DNA from: Neorhizobium vignae
GTDB lineage: Bacteria > Pseudomonadota > Alphaproteobacteria > Rhizobiales > Rhizobiaceae
NCBI RefSeq assembly: GCF_000732195.1
Contig: NZ_JNNU01000002.1
Location: 558,001-622,000, forward strand
DNA length: 64,000 nt
Direction of reading: 5' to 3'
Positions 30,009 through 39,192 of this stretch are shown here, one piece after another. The notes below the pieces were generated by a model. It did no database searches. It saw nothing but the letters and a program-made list of their open reading frames with translations, and had not been told where the DNA came from. Within the stretch, counting starts at the first letter, position 1, and each line of letters opens with the position of its first letter. A program made the position numbers and the translations under genes.

Positions 30009-31061
30009 ATGGACAGTATCGAAGTCTTCGACGGGCATAACGATGCGGTCCAGTTCATGGTGGACTACAAATCAACCGGCCGCGATTTTCTGGCCCGCTC
30101 TGAGGAAGGCCATCTCGATCTTCCTCGCGCGATCGAAGGACGCCTGATGGGCGGGTTGTTCGCCCTGCACGCCTCCCCGGAACACAAACCGGAAAACGAC
30201 CTGATCGTCACCAGCGACGGATACGAGGTCCGCTACGCCGCCGCCGTGCCTCTGGACCACGCCCGCCTTCAGATCGACGCGCAGCTTTCCGCAATCGGCG
30301 GACTGATCCGGCGTTCGAACGGCCGGATGCGGCTGGCGACCGATCTCGATGGCATCAGGACAGCCCGGGCTGAATCCGCTTTTGCCGTTGTCCTTCACAT
30401 GGAGGGCGCCGAAGCGATCGACCCGGACCTCGATTATCTCCATCGCTTGCACGAAGCCGGGCTCCGGTCCCTCGGCCCGGTCTGGAGTCGACCGAACATC
30501 TTCGGTTACGGCGTTCCCTTTGCCTATCCAAGGTCTCCCGACACCGGCCCCGGACTGACCGATCTCGGCAGGAACCTCGTCAGGACCTGCAACGCTCTCG
30601 GCATCATGATCGACCTTGCGCATCTGAACGAACGCGGATTCTGGGACGTCGCGGCCTTGAGCACCGCTCCCCTCGTCGCTACCCATGCCTGCGCCCATGC
30701 CATATGTCCCTCGACCCGCAATCTCACCGACCGGCAGCTCGACGCCATCCGCGACACGGATGGCGTCATCGGCTTCAACCTCGCCGTCTACGACATACGC
30801 GCCGACGCCCATCTCGACGCGAATACGTCGCTCGATATTGTGGTCCGCCACATTGAATATCTCATCGACCGCATGGGGGCGGACAGGGTCGCCCTCGGCT
30901 CGGACTTCGACGGCACCGTCATATCCCGCCACATCAGGGACGCGAGCGGCCTGCCGCATCTCTTCGATGCCATGCGCAAGGCCGGATTTGACGAGCCGAC
31001 GTTAAGAAAATTCGCCTTCGACAACTGGCTCCGTGTCTTCGGTCTGACCTGGCCGTCCTGA
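30009..31061 (+). CDS. Membrane dipeptidase (peptidase M19) family protein
   Basis: A 350-residue dinuclear zinc enzyme of the renal-dipeptidase family. Metal ligands are the HxD-type motif FDGHNDA (His and Asp near residue 10), the bridging glutamate in HMEGAEA, histidines in ATHACAHAICPSTRNLTD, and the late GSDFDG. No signal peptide is present, so it is probably cytoplasmic; substrates may be dipeptides or D-amino-acid-containing dipeptides. ATG 30009 has GAGGA ten bases upstream and places the zinc motif near the N-terminus as in homologues. Confidence 0.88.
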   Translation: MDSIEVFDGHNDAVQFMVDYKSTGRDFLARSEEGHLDLPRAIEGRLMGGLFALHASPEHKPENDLIVTSDGYEVRYAAAVPLDHARLQIDAQLSAIGGLIRRSNGRMRLATDLDGIRTARAESAFAVVLHMEGAEAIDPDLDYLHRLHEAGLRSLGPVWSRPNIFGYGVPFAYPRSPDTGPGLTDLGRNLVRTCNALGIMIDLAHLNERGFWDVAALSTAPLVATHACAHAICPSTRNLTDRQLDAIRDTDGVIGFNLAVYDIRADAHLDANTSLDIVVRHIEYLIDRMGADRVALGSDFDGTVISRHIRDASGLPHLFDAMRKAGFDEPTLRKFAFDNWLRVFGLTWPS

Positions 31062-31179
31062 TCGGGACACACGCCGGACGGCGGCCACGTCGCAATGGGC
31101 TTGTCCCCTCGCCTGTCGCATTGACTCGACCGGAACCGGGTGGGAAACAACCGGCGTCATTCAGACGGGAGGAGAACCG

Positions 31180-31890
31180 ATGACCGGCCGCAAAATCGTA
31201 TTGGTTCAGGGCGCCTGGGGATCGAGCGCGAGCTGGACGCCGGTCGCCGACATCCTCCGGGGCATGGGCCATCAGGTCTTCGTACCGAGCCTCACCGGGC
31301 TCGGGGAGCGCACCCATCTGTTTTCGGGCGCCATCAATCTCGATACCCATATCGGCGATGTCTGCGGCCTCATCGAAGCGGAAGGCCTCGAAAAATTCGA
31401 TCTCGTCGGCCATTCCTATGGCGGCATGGTGATCACAGGCGTCGCCGACCGTTTCGCGGCCCGCATCCGCACGCTGACCTATCTCGACGCTTTCCTGCCG
31501 GAAAACGGCCAGTCGGCGCTCGATCTGCTCGGTCCGGAAGTGGCGATGGCCAACCTTGCCATGGCCGGCGAACTCGGCGGCGTCGCGGTACCGCCCCCCG
31601 CCCGTCACGCGAACCGCGTGCCGGAAGATCTGCGCCACTACATGACCGGCCGCTCGCCGCAGCCTTTCGCGACGATGATCCAGAAGATCAAGCTGTCGGG
31701 TGATTATCAAAAGATCACGAAAAGGCTTTACGTCTCGGCCAATATCGACCAGTCGAAGATCTTTTCCGGCATATACGCCAAGGTTGGCGCCGATCCGTCC
31801 TGGGCATCCATGGAAGTGCCGAGCGGCCACATGCTGCAGCTCGAAATGCCGGAACAGGTCGCCGGCATCATCCACGACTTCATCGGCTGA
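31180..31890 (+). CDS. Alpha/beta hydrolase, small esterase type
   Basis: A 236-residue hydrolase similar to plant methylesterase/EstC-like proteins: VLVQGAWGSSASW (oxyanion region), LTGLGERTHL, the nucleophile elbow VGHSYGGM, and the catalytic histidine in VPSGHMLQLEMPE. Substrate unknown. ATG 31180 is preceded by GGAGGAG, giving a secure start. Confidence 0.88.
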   Translation: MTGRKIVLVQGAWGSSASWTPVADILRGMGHQVFVPSLTGLGERTHLFSGAINLDTHIGDVCGLIEAEGLEKFDLVGHSYGGMVITGVADRFAARIRTLTYLDAFLPENGQSALDLLGPEVAMANLAMAGELGGVAVPPPARHANRVPEDLRHYMTGRSPQPFATMIQKIKLSGDYQKITKRLYVSANIDQSKIFSGIYAKVGADPSWASMEVPSGHMLQLEMPEQVAGIIHDFIG

Positions 31891-31922
31891 CTTTGCGCCC
31901 GATCAGTCCGACGAAACCGAAA

Positions 31923-31948
31923 GCGGCGGCGAAAACAACCGCCGCCGC
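31923..31948. terminator. Hairpin between convergent genes
   Basis: GCGGCGGCG/CGCCGCCGC, a perfect 9-bp stem with loop AAAACAAC, lies between the stops of the esterase and the exported protein. No strong T-run on either side, so it may be a bidirectional, inefficient terminator. Confidence 0.5.
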
Positions 31949-31956
31949 ACTCGGTG

Positions 31957-32454
31957 TCACTTTACGATCGGCTTGATCGACAACAGGATGTCGACCAGTT
32001 CCTTCTGGTGCTTTTCCTCGTCGCCCTTGGTTCCCCAATAGGTAACCACGAGGCCCTTGGTCGGCGACGTCTGGATCAGTGCAAGCCCGACGCTCACCGG
32101 GCCGCTCTCGTCCTTGCCGTCCCAATCCAGCGTGGTCATCTGCATGCCGTTGAACTCCTCGACCGGAGTTTCCTTCAGCGTCTTGGGATCGACGGTGACG
32201 CCAACCTCCTTCAGGAAATCGATGGCTTCCGAAACGGTCTTGTCCATCGACTTCAGCTCCGCGACATCGGCGGAAAGATAGACGGCATCGTCACTGGACG
32301 TGGCATCGACGCCGGTGTCGGTTTCCTTCGGGTTCCAGCTGTCGGGGATCTTGATGCTGGCGATCGGAGCGTCGCTCGGGAACTTGAGTGTTTTCGCCTC
32401 AGCCAGCATGGGAGCGGCCATGACGAGCATGGCAATCAGGAGAGCTTTTTTCAT
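31957..32454 (-). CDS. Exported hypothetical protein
   Basis: A 165-residue protein with a clean signal peptide (MKKALLIAMLVMAAPMLAEA, cleavage after residue 20). The mature part is mixed alpha/beta with an Asp/Lys-rich surface and no cysteines. I do not recognise a named family; it resembles small periplasmic proteins often annotated as hypothetical in Rhizobium. ATG 32454; the upstream AGGATTCAC is a weak ribosome site. The 167-bp gap upstream, to the DUF1003 gene, shows nothing I recognise. Confidence 0.75.
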   Translation of the reverse strand: MKKALLIAMLVMAAPMLAEAKTLKFPSDAPIASIKIPDSWNPKETDTGVDATSSDDAVYLSADVAELKSMDKTVSEAIDFLKEVGVTVDPKTLKETPVEEFNGMQMTTLDWDGKDESGPVSVGLALIQTSPTKGLVVTYWGTKGDEEKHQKELVDILLSIKPIVK

Positions 32455-32621
32455 CTGTGAATCCTAAAGAGATGGGGACCGCAGATGCTTCTACCAGCGG
32501 CGAAAACCCGTTTAGCACACAGCCCTTTAAGAATGGGTGGAGCAAACACTCAAAAAGCCGGTGAATTCCGCCAAAATTGCCGCTGGGGTTACAGCCGTCC
32601 TCGTCGGCCCTGAGGGCTGGC

Positions 32622-33344
32622 CTAGTTGGCCTCCCGCCCGCCGCCGCGCCGTTCCAGCAACTCGATCTGGATCTGCTGCATTTCCGCCAGCCGCTCCCAT
32701 TGATGCGCCATCTGGTGGTCGATCTTCTCGTGCAGCTGGCGGATTTCCAGTTCGGCGCGCAGGTTGATCATGTAGTCGTTCTCGGAGCGCATCCGGTCCT
32801 TTTCCTCCTGCCGCCGTTGGCTCATCATGATGACCGGCGCCTGCAGCGCCGCCAGGCACGAGAGCACCAGGTTGAGCAGGATGAACGGATAGGGGTCGAA
32901 AGGCTGGGCGAACAGGCCGACGACGTTCACCGCCATCCACACGACCAGCACGCTGAGAAAGCTCAGGATGAAGGTCCAGGAGCCGCCGAAGGAGGCGACC
33001 TTGTCGGCCACCCGCTCGCCGAAGGTGGGGTTGCGCTCGAGCAGGCCGGCGGCGCTCTTCTGCACCGTCGAGGCACCCTTTTCGAAACTGTCGAGCACGC
33101 GCCTGTCGAGATCGGAAAGCTCGCCGCGCTCCTCGTCGAGAAGCTTTTCCACGTAGCGGCGGCGGAAACGGGCGAGGTCCTCGTCGCAGATCAGGCTGTT
33201 CTCATTGCAGTCCTTCACCTCCTCGACGATCATCTCGGCAAGATGCGGCCGCAGATATCCGGTCCTGTGCATTTTCGAGAGTGGAAAGGTGCGGCTGCAG
33301 ACGATGCATTGTCCGGTCTTGGCGGACGTCATGTGCCTGCCCAT
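32622..33344 (-). CDS. DUF1003 membrane protein
   Basis: The 240-residue protein has an N-terminal CxxC pair (GQCIVCSRTF) that could bind zinc. A central DUF1003 domain has two transmembrane helices (TFILSFLSVLVVWMAVNVVG and FILLNLVLSCLAALQAPVIM) flanking the conserved QPFDPYP loop. A C-terminal coiled coil follows (residues about 180-235, ending in RRGGG). Function unknown. Start ATG 33344 follows GAGG and lies next to the stop of the upstream ABC gene, suggesting translational coupling. Confidence 0.85.
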   Translation of the reverse strand: MGRHMTSAKTGQCIVCSRTFPLSKMHRTGYLRPHLAEMIVEEVKDCNENSLICDEDLARFRRRYVEKLLDEERGELSDLDRRVLDSFEKGASTVQKSAAGLLERNPTFGERVADKVASFGGSWTFILSFLSVLVVWMAVNVVGLFAQPFDPYPFILLNLVLSCLAALQAPVIMMSQRRQEEKDRMRSENDYMINLRAELEIRQLHEKIDHQMAHQWERLAEMQQIQIELLERRGGGREAN

Positions 33345-33345
33345 G

Positions 33346-35124
33346 TCAGGCCTCTTCCTTCGTCTTCTTCGCATGCGCGTGAAGCGGCGACAGGTGGAAG
33401 AGCCGCGGCGAGAATTTCGCCCGGAACTCTTCCGAACGGCCGATATAGATGAGCGTCACGCCGTCGAGACGACCGAGCACGTTCAGCAGCCGTTCCTGGG
33501 TTTCCGGCTCCAGGCCTTCCAATACGTCGTCCATGATCAGCCAGGCCGGCTTGCGCAGCACCGCGTTGGCGATCGCCAGCGATGCCTCCTCGTCCTTGTC
33601 GAGCAGCCGGTCCCAGCGCTCCACATCGTCCAGCCTGCCCACGAGACGGCCGAGCCCGACCTTTTCGAGCGCTTGCGTCAGCGCCACGTCATCGGCGCCG
33701 GTCAGCCCGGCGGGAGAGATCATCACCTCGCGCAGCGTCGCCGTCGGCAGGTATCCGTCCTGCGGCATCATGATCATGCTGTCCACCGGCGGCAGGCCGA
33801 TCTCGCCGCGCCCCCAGGGCCAGATGCCGGCCAGCGCCTGGAAGAACAGATGCCGGTCGGCGCCCGGATCGCCGTTGACCATCACCCGTTCGCCCGGATT
33901 GATGGCGCAATCGCCTTCCACCACGCGCACCCCGTGCCCCGCCTCGGCCAGCTCGGGCTCGCCATAGACCGTCACCCCGCAAAGGCTGATGCCCTCGCCT
34001 TGCTCCGCCTCGCGATAGGTAATCACCCCGCCCTTCTTGGTCGGCGTATCCATGAGCAGCAGCGCGTTGCGGAAAGAGGAGACGCGGTTGAGCGTCGCGC
34101 GCCAGTCGGCGATGACGCTGAAATTGACGACATACCAGCGCAGCGCCTGGTTGACCTGGTTGAAGGCGCCGACCGCCATCATCAGCCCGCCGAAGGAAAG
34201 CTCGCCCGAAAAATACATCGGCGAGGCGATGATGATCGGCGCCACCAGCGCCAGCCAGCCGAACCCGGCCGACACCCAGGTGAGATTGGCGAGCGCCCAG
34301 GCAAGCTTGCGCAGCATGCCCAGCACTCCGTCGATCGCGAAATGCACGCGGGTGAGCTCGTTCGCCTCGCCGCGCGCCAGCGCGATCGGTTTCAGGTTCT
34401 CGTTGGCACGCACCAGGGCCGAGCGCAGGTCCGCTTCGCGCGCATAACGCTCCGCGTTCAGCCGCGGCAGCAGGTTGCCGACCACGTTGCTGAGCACCGA
34501 GCCCAGCAGAGCATAGAGGATCGTCGTCCAAACCATGTAGCCGGGGATCGAAATGGCACGGCCGCCGAAATGGAAGACGAAATCCGACGAGATCGCCCAG
34601 AGCACGCCGATGAAGCTCGCGAGCAGTATGGTGGAGTTGACGAGCCCGATCGCCAGCGCCGTGGTGTTTTCCGCCAGGATGCGCGTGTCCTCATGCAGCC
34701 GCTGGTCGGGATTGCTGGCGATCGTGCCGGCCCCGGCGAGCTTAAGCGCCCGGCCGGGCTTCAGCCAGACGTCGGCGAGATCGCGCGCCAATCCCTCGCG
34801 CATCCGCATGGCGGTGATCTGGTTGAGCCATTGCTGGACGACGTTGAGCAGGGTCAGCGAAAAGGCGATGACGCCGAAGACGACGAGCTGATTGAGAAAT
34901 TCCGGCATGTCGCGCCGTTCCAGCGCATCGTAGAACGGCCCGTTCCACTCGTTCAATCGGTATGTCGCATAGGTGGTGGCGAAGATGACCAGGAGCAGCG
35001 CCACCGTCAGCACGAGGACGCGATTGCGCACCGGCGCATTCCAGAATGCTCTGCCCATCATGCGGAGCTGACCACCCAGGGAAAGTTCGAAGGCCGGCAC
35101 TACACCTTCGGAATTCTGCGACAT
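33346..35124 (-). CDS. SbmA/YddA-like ABC exporter with degenerate ATPase domain
   Basis: The 592-residue protein has an N-terminal SbmA/BacA-type membrane domain (RLNEWNGPFYDALERRDMPEF is the family's hallmark; about six helices to residue 340). The C-terminal half aligns with a nucleotide-binding domain, including LAGIWPWGRG and the Q-loop piece MMPQDGYLPTATLREVM. However the Walker A site reads GDPGADRH (418-425, no Lys and no Ser/Thr), the signature region reads LDKDEEA (508-514), and Walker B ends MDDVLEG. ATP hydrolysis is therefore unlikely. It could use proton motive force as SbmA/BacA does. Confidence 0.88.
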   Translation of the reverse strand: MSQNSEGVVPAFELSLGGQLRMMGRAFWNAPVRNRVLVLTVALLLVIFATTYATYRLNEWNGPFYDALERRDMPEFLNQLVVFGVIAFSLTLLNVVQQWLNQITAMRMREGLARDLADVWLKPGRALKLAGAGTIASNPDQRLHEDTRILAENTTALAIGLVNSTILLASFIGVLWAISSDFVFHFGGRAISIPGYMVWTTILYALLGSVLSNVVGNLLPRLNAERYAREADLRSALVRANENLKPIALARGEANELTRVHFAIDGVLGMLRKLAWALANLTWVSAGFGWLALVAPIIIASPMYFSGELSFGGLMMAVGAFNQVNQALRWYVVNFSVIADWRATLNRVSSFRNALLLMDTPTKKGGVITYREAEQGEGISLCGVTVYGEPELAEAGHGVRVVEGDCAINPGERVMVNGDPGADRHLFFQALAGIWPWGRGEIGLPPVDSMIMMPQDGYLPTATLREVMISPAGLTGADDVALTQALEKVGLGRLVGRLDDVERWDRLLDKDEEASLAIANAVLRKPAWLIMDDVLEGLEPETQERLLNVLGRLDGVTLIYIGRSEEFRAKFSPRLFHLSPLHAHAKKTKEEA

Positions 35125-35374
35125 CTACTGCGACTCCTGCAAACACCCTCGTCACCCTCAACTTAGCATGCGTTTGCGGCTTGCGCAGCTTCAAGGGGAT
35201 CGGCTCCCCCTATATGATGACGCAATCGCAATTCCTCACCCTGCCCCACCAAAATTGAGCAACTCGTCTCCGCGGAGTCCGCAGCAGGGATGATCCTGGG
35301 AGTGCGCGGCATTCCCTATCCCGTTGATACGGCAGGACAATCGCATCCGGAATGTAAAGTGGCGGTGGCGTCCC

Positions 35375-35402
35375 CAACCCTCCCCCACAAGAGGGAGGGA
35401 CT
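35375..35402. repeat. Short RIME-like half element
   Basis: The stretch CCCTCCCCCACAAGAGGGAGGG resembles one arm of the RIME-like repeat at 6106-6233 and can fold on itself. It lies in the 380-bp divergent gap between the ABC protein and the TetR regulator; the rest of the gap holds only the regulator's probable operator. Confidence 0.4.
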
Positions 35403-35471
35403 CTACGGACTGCCCCCCGCCAGCCTCCACGCATCCCAAAATCCCTTGCAATTTTTGCAACAGAATGTTAA

Positions 35472-35489
35472 TGACCGACCAGTCAGTCA
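35472..35489. promoter_or_regulatory. Probable TetR operator
   Basis: TGACCGACCAGTCAGTCA is an imperfect 9+9 palindrome of the TGACNGACYRGTCNGTCA type found upstream of TetR-controlled efflux operons. It lies 17 bp before the regulator start and so would autorepress the operon. Confidence 0.65.
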
Positions 35490-35505
35490 TAATCGAGAAC
35501 ACCCG

Positions 35506-36126
35506 ATGGCCGAGAGGAAGAGAAAGAAACGCGATCCGCAGCAGCGTCGGGCCGAAATCCTGGCCGCCGCCTTTGCCTGTTTCTCGGAGCGCGGTTTTGC
35601 CGCAACCCGCATGGAGGATGTTGCGGCCCGTGCCGGCATCGCCAAGGGCACCGTCTACCTGCATTTCCCGGACAAGGAGGCGCTGTTCACCGAGCTCGTC
35701 TCCGGCACCGTCTCTCCCATTCTCGGCCAGATCGACGGGCTGGCGGCCAACGAGGCGATCCGGCCGCGTTTCGCCGTCTCGATGTTCTACACGCTCTTCA
35801 AGCGCGAGGTGCTGGAGACCGATCGCCGCCACCTGCTGCGCCTCATTCTCGCCGAAGGCCCGATGTTCCCGGCTGTCACCGAATTCTACCACCGCGAGAT
35901 CATTTCGAAGGGCCTCGGCGTCCTGCGCATCCTCCTCAAGCGGGCGGCCGAGCGCGGCGAGCTGCGCAACCCGGCGCTCGCAGAAATGCCGCAGATCATC
36001 ATGTCGCCCGCGCTGCTGTCGATCATCTGGGCGACGCTTTTCGAGCGTTACGAACACCTCAACACGCAAAAGCTCTTCGACACCTTCCTCGATACCCTGT
36101 TCGTGCCGGAGGCAAGCGCGCCATGA
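35506..36126 (+). CDS. TetR-family transcriptional repressor
   Basis: The 206-residue protein has the TetR helix-turn-helix at residues 12-58 (AAAFACFSERGFAATRMEDV, then GIAKGTVYLHFPDKEALF) and a C-terminal domain of the TetR_C (AefR-like) kind. First gene of a four-gene operon with 4-bp overlaps, so it likely represses the efflux genes that follow and itself through the palindrome just upstream. Start ATG 35506; the basic MAERKRKKR tail is usual. Confidence 0.92.
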   Translation: MAERKRKKRDPQQRRAEILAAAFACFSERGFAATRMEDVAARAGIAKGTVYLHFPDKEALFTELVSGTVSPILGQIDGLAANEAIRPRFAVSMFYTLFKREVLETDRRHLLRLILAEGPMFPAVTEFYHREIISKGLGVLRILLKRAAERGELRNPALAEMPQIIMSPALLSIIWATLFERYEHLNTQKLFDTFLDTLFVPEASAP

Positions 36127-37088
36127 GACGCATCCTCGTCATCGTTGTCCTCGCTGGCGCCACCCTCGCCGCCCTGCCCTTTCTCCTCGCAGACCGGGCT
36201 CTGCGCCCCTATCAGGGCTGGATCGAGGCCGACACGCTGTTCATCGGCACTGAGACCACCGGCCGCCTGACGAAACTCGACGTCGCCGAAGGCCAGGCCA
36301 CCGAAGCCGGTACGCGGCTCTTCAAACTCGACTCCCTGAGCGAAGAGGCCGCCGTCGCAGCAGCCAGTGCAACGCTTGCCCAGTCGCAGGCAGCACTCGA
36401 TCTTGCGCAGGCCGCCCAGAAGCGTCCGGAGGAGATCGACGTGCTGCGCGCCTCCGAACGGGAGGCTTCCGCCCGGCTGGAGCTTGCCGAACAGGATCTC
36501 GACCGCACCCGCGTGCTGGTCGAGCGCGGCACCTCCACCCGCGCCAATCTCGACACCGCGACCGCCACCGAAGCCGCCAACCGCGCCGCCCTCGACAACG
36601 TCCGCAGCCAGATCATCCTCGCCGCCCTCCCCGCCCGCGACGAAACGCTGCGCCAGACGCGCGAAGCCGTCGCCACCGCCCAGGCCGAGCTCGCGTCGGC
36701 GCAGGCAGCCCTTGCCCGCCGCTCGGTTTCGGCACCGGCCACCGGCAGCATCGAGACGCTCTATTACCGCGCCGGCGAGGTCGTCCCGGCGGGCCGGCCG
36801 ATCGTGGCGCTTCTGCCGCCCGAAAACCTCCGCATCCGTTTCTTCGTACCCGAAACCGAAATTGCCCGGTTCTCACTCGGCCAGCCGATCCGCGTCACCT
36901 GCGACGCCTGCCGGCCGACCGAGGCAAAGGTCAGCTTCATCGCCAAAACCGCCGAATACACCCCGCCGGAAATCTACAGCCTCGAGGAACGAGCCAAACT
37001 CGTCTACCGCGTGGAGGCGATCCCGGCCGATCCGAAGGCGCTGCGCCCCGGCCAGCCGGTCGACGTCCTGCCCGGACCACGCCCATGA
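36123..37088 (+). CDS. HlyD/EmrA-type membrane fusion protein
   Basis: A 321-residue periplasmic adaptor with an N-terminal membrane anchor (ILVIVVLAGATLAALPFLL), a biotinyl-lipoyl half (TTGRLTKLDVAEGQATEAG), a long Ala/Glu/Gln-rich coiled coil (residues about 75-210), and the second lipoyl half (SVSAPATGSIETLYYRAGEVV). It would link the ABC permease to an outer-membrane channel. Overlaps tetR and the ATPase gene by 4 bp each. Confidence 0.9.
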   Translation: MRRILVIVVLAGATLAALPFLLADRALRPYQGWIEADTLFIGTETTGRLTKLDVAEGQATEAGTRLFKLDSLSEEAAVAAASATLAQSQAALDLAQAAQKRPEEIDVLRASEREASARLELAEQDLDRTRVLVERGTSTRANLDTATATEAANRAALDNVRSQIILAALPARDETLRQTREAVATAQAELASAQAALARRSVSAPATGSIETLYYRAGEVVPAGRPIVALLPPENLRIRFFVPETEIARFSLGQPIRVTCDACRPTEAKVSFIAKTAEYTPPEIYSLEERAKLVYRVEAIPADPKALRPGQPVDVLPGPRP

Positions 37089-38035
37089 CCGACGCCACCA
37101 TGACGGTCGACGCCCCCGAAACGGTCATCGACGTCCACCACCTCACCAAGAGCTTTGGCGGCCGAAAGGTGGTCGACGACGTTTCCATGTCGGTGAAGAA
37201 GGGCCGCATCCACGGCTTTCTCGGCCCCAACGGCTCCGGCAAGACGACCACCATCCGCATGCTCTGCGGCCTGCTGACGCCCGACAGCGGCGACGGCACC
37301 TGCCTCGGGTTCGACATCCTCACGCAAAGCGACCGCATCCGCCGCCGGGTCGGTTACATGACCCAGAAATTCTCGCTCTACCAAGACCTGTCGATCCGCG
37401 AGAACCTCGAATTCGTCGCCCGCGTCTACGGCCTGCCCGATCCGCGCGGCAAGGCGGGTGCGGCCATCGAACGCCTCGGCCTCAAGGGTCGCGAGAAACA
37501 ATTGGCCGGCGAGCTGTCCGGCGGCTGGAAACAGCGCCTCGCCCTCGGCGCCTGCATCCTGCCCGAACCCGCGCTCCTCCTCCTCGACGAACCGACCGCC
37601 GGCGTCGATCCGAAGGCCCGCCGCGATTTCTGGAACGAGATCCACGCGCTTGCCGCCGATGGCCTCTCCGTGCTCGTCTCCACCCACTACATGGACGAGG
37701 CCGAGCGCTGCCACGAGATCGCCTATATCGCCTACGGAAAGCTGCTGGCCGAAGGCACTGTGGACGAGGTGATCGCAGGCACCGGCCTCGTCACGTTCAC
37801 GGTCTCCGGCCCGGACGTCCACCATCTGCAATCCGAACTCGAAGACCGGCCCGGCATCGAGATGATCGCCCCGTTCGGCACCAGCCTGCATGTCGCCGGC
37901 CGCGACGCGACGGCGCTGGAAGAGGCGATCGCCCCCTATCGCGATCGGCCGGGCCTCACATGGGAAAAGGGCGAACCGACGCTCGAAGACGCCTTTATCG
38001 ACCTGATGCGCCGCTCGGAGGACAATTTCAAATGA
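37085..38035 (+). CDS. ABC-2 type exporter ATP-binding protein
   Basis: The 316-residue ATPase has Walker A GPNGSGKTTT, signature LSGGWKQRLALG, Walker B LLLLDEPTAGVD and the switch histidine in LVSTHYMDEAERC. It is like the N-terminal half of YbhF. Together with the permease and membrane fusion protein it forms a YbhGFSR-type drug or small-molecule exporter, with only one permease gene present. Confidence 0.92.
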   Translation: MTDATMTVDAPETVIDVHHLTKSFGGRKVVDDVSMSVKKGRIHGFLGPNGSGKTTTIRMLCGLLTPDSGDGTCLGFDILTQSDRIRRRVGYMTQKFSLYQDLSIRENLEFVARVYGLPDPRGKAGAAIERLGLKGREKQLAGELSGGWKQRLALGACILPEPALLLLDEPTAGVDPKARRDFWNEIHALAADGLSVLVSTHYMDEAERCHEIAYIAYGKLLAEGTVDEVIAGTGLVTFTVSGPDVHHLQSELEDRPGIEMIAPFGTSLHVAGRDATALEEAIAPYRDRPGLTWEKGEPTLEDAFIDLMRRSEDNFK

Positions 38036-39192
38036 CCCCGGCGCCAGACAGCATGAACGGCAACGGAAATGGCGGCTCCTTCGGCCGCTTCTGGGCGATG
38101 ACCGTCAAGGAATTCATCCAGATGACCCGTGACCGCATCACGCTCGCCACCATGGTCATGCTGCCGATCATGCAGCTTTTCCTGTTCGGCTTTGCGATCA
38201 ACACCACGCCGCACAACCTGCCGACCGCCGTGCTGATGCGCGAAGACAGCGATGTCGGCCGCTCCATCCTCGCCGCCCTGAAGAACACCGATTTCTTCGA
38301 GATCAGGTCGGTCGTTTTCCGCGCCGAGGACATGGACGCGCTGCTGCAATCGGGAAAGGTGCTGTTCGTCGTCGAGATCCCCGAAGGTTTCGAGCGGTCG
38401 CTGCGCCGCGGCGATTCGCCCTCGCTGCTGGTCGCGGCCGACGCCACCGACCCGGTCGCCGCAAGCTCCGCGCTCGGCGCGCTCTCCGGCATCATCTCGA
38501 CGGCGCTTGAAAACGACCGCCAGGTCACCTTCGCCGAGCCCGTGAAGCCCGCGTTCCAGATCGTCCAGCACCGCCGCTACAATCCGGCCGGCTCCTCGAC
38601 GCTCAACATCGTCCCCGGCCTGCTCGGCACGATCCTGACGATGACGCTGCTGATCTTCACCGCCCTCTCCGTTACCCGCGAGGTGGAACGCGGCACGATG
38701 GAGAACCTGCTGTCCATGCCGATCAAGCCGCTGGAGATCATGCTCGGCAAGATCGCGCCCTATGTGCTGATCGGCCTCGTCCAGGCGCTGGTCATCATCG
38801 GCGTCGGCATTCTGGTCTTCCGTGTGCCGATCCTCGGCGATCCGCTGTCGCTGGCCGCCGCGACCGCCCTCTTCGTCCTCACCAACCTGTCGATCGGCTA
38901 CACGTTCTCGACGATTGCCGCCAACCAGCTGCAGGCCATGCAGATGGCGATGATGTTCTTCCTGCCGAACATCCTCCTCTCCGGCTTCATGTTCCCCTTC
39001 GCCGGCATGCCCAATTGGGCGCAATGGATCGGCGAGGCGCTGCCGCTCACCCACTATATCCGCATCGTCCGGGCGGTGATGCTGAAGGGCGCCAGTATCG
39101 AGACCTTGGCCTATGACACGCTGGCCCTCGCCGGCCTGATGGCCGTCGCCATGCTGATCGCGGTCCGCCGTTTCCGCCGCACGCTGGATTAG
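38032..39192 (+). CDS. ABC-2 type exporter permease
   Basis: A 386-residue membrane protein with one N-terminal helix (ATMVMLPIMQLFLFGFAI), a large extracytoplasmic domain (about residues 50-200), then five helices. The ABC2_membrane_3 motifs VTREVERGTMENLLSMPIKP and PLTHYIRIVRAVMLKG are present. ATG 38032 overlaps the ATPase stop by 4 bp. The gene converges with and overlaps by 4 bp the end of the marR gene. Confidence 0.92.
   Translation: MTPAPDSMNGNGNGGSFGRFWAMTVKEFIQMTRDRITLATMVMLPIMQLFLFGFAINTTPHNLPTAVLMREDSDVGRSILAALKNTDFFEIRSVVFRAEDMDALLQSGKVLFVVEIPEGFERSLRRGDSPSLLVAADATDPVAASSALGALSGIISTALENDRQVTFAEPVKPAFQIVQHRRYNPAGSSTLNIVPGLLGTILTMTLLIFTALSVTREVERGTMENLLSMPIKPLEIMLGKIAPYVLIGLVQALVIIGVGILVFRVPILGDPLSLAAATALFVLTNLSIGYTFSTIAANQLQAMQMAMMFFLPNILLSGFMFPFAGMPNWAQWIGEALPLTHYIRIVRAVMLKGASIETLAYDTLALAGLMAVAMLIAVRRFRRTLD

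Noticed and set aside
36367..38031. Upstream extension of the ABC permease frame
   Set aside because: Pro/Arg-rich nonsense over the HlyD and ATPase genes; the real start is ATG 38032.
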